Shown piece after piece: positions 63,783-64,000 of a stretch of 64,000 nucleotides of DNA. A program made the translations under genes and the position numbers. The DNA is from Unio delphinus (Eukaryota; Mollusca; Bivalvia; Unionida; Unionidae), in contig JAQISU010000026.1 of NCBI GenBank assembly GCA_029339505.1, positions 124,001 to 188,000 on the forward strand. The letters run 5' to 3'. A model generated the notes under the pieces. It saw nothing but the letters and a program-made list of their open reading frames with translations. It ran no database searches and was not told where the DNA came from. Numbering within the stretch: the first letter of the stretch is position 1; each line of letters opens with the position of its first letter.

Positions 63783-64000
63783 CAATTAGCATCTGTCCTC
63801 AATTCTCAAATAAAGGAACAAATATTTTGAAATACACTGTTATTAGCTATCGCACAATGCACAAAAACTGTCACCCAATATAAAATGAATTCATAGTATA
63901 ACGTAAGGAAGAAGCAAGCGTGATATATTCCCCTTTACAGTCGCAGAAAAGACCCATTGCTTGTATCTATAACAGTAATTTATGAGTTAAACATTGTTTT

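Overview
The window is 64 kb of AT-rich, intron-bearing eukaryotic DNA, with no bacterial-style gene packing. Very long (GA)n, (TA)n, (TAG)n and (CA)n arrays, tRNA-derived SINEs, hAT-type MITEs and several non-LTR retrotransposon remnants suggest a marine lophotrochozoan. A bivalve mollusc is my best guess, from general resemblance of the repeats and not from a database match.

One gene is complete and recognisable: a four-exon meteorin / meteorin-like gene on the minus strand, from 30597 down to 21648. Its splice phases join into a 294-residue secreted protein. Its introns have collected an 8-bp-TSD hAT MITE, a TTA-flanked MITE, two SINE copies, a higher-order minisatellite and many microsatellites. 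A (TTTA)n array lies directly against the exon 2 acceptor.

Region by region. 1-5.9 kb: a SINE cut by the window edge, one copy (A) of a TTAA-flanked DNA transposon, microsatellites, and a minisatellite split by a hAT MITE. 6-14 kb: mostly featureless, with short repeats and an imperfect 54-bp-arm inverted repeat. 14.9-16.1 kb: a decayed RTE-like reverse transcriptase. 17.9-20.9 kb: a G-run module, a diverged ~116-146 bp tandem array and a 28-bp array. 21.6-30.6 kb: the meteorin gene. 31-39 kb: a hAT MITE, then two LINE remnants in the same orientation (a Tx1/L1-like element and a CR1/L2/jockey-like element with its central RT deleted). 40.5 kb: an eleven-copy, almost perfect 30-bp array. 42.0-44.3 kb: two ~463-bp direct repeats, each ending in 16-bp inverted repeats, around 1.3 kb of non-coding DNA. 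46.5-52.2 kb: copy B of the TTAA transposon, holding transposon-coded exon remnants and a 5'-truncated LINE with a 14-bp target-site duplication. 52.6-53.0 kb: a full SINE. 53.8-54.1 kb: an orphan exon-like ORF. 54-64 kb: sparse, with a hAT MITE at 58.8 kb, a coiled-coil ORF remnant and a possible small membrane ORF.

Apart from the meteorin gene, nearly everything supportable here is mobile DNA or simple sequence. I found no CRISPR, operon, rRNA or intact canonical tRNA gene. Family names for repeats are inferences from termini, TSD lengths and protein motifs, without database searches.
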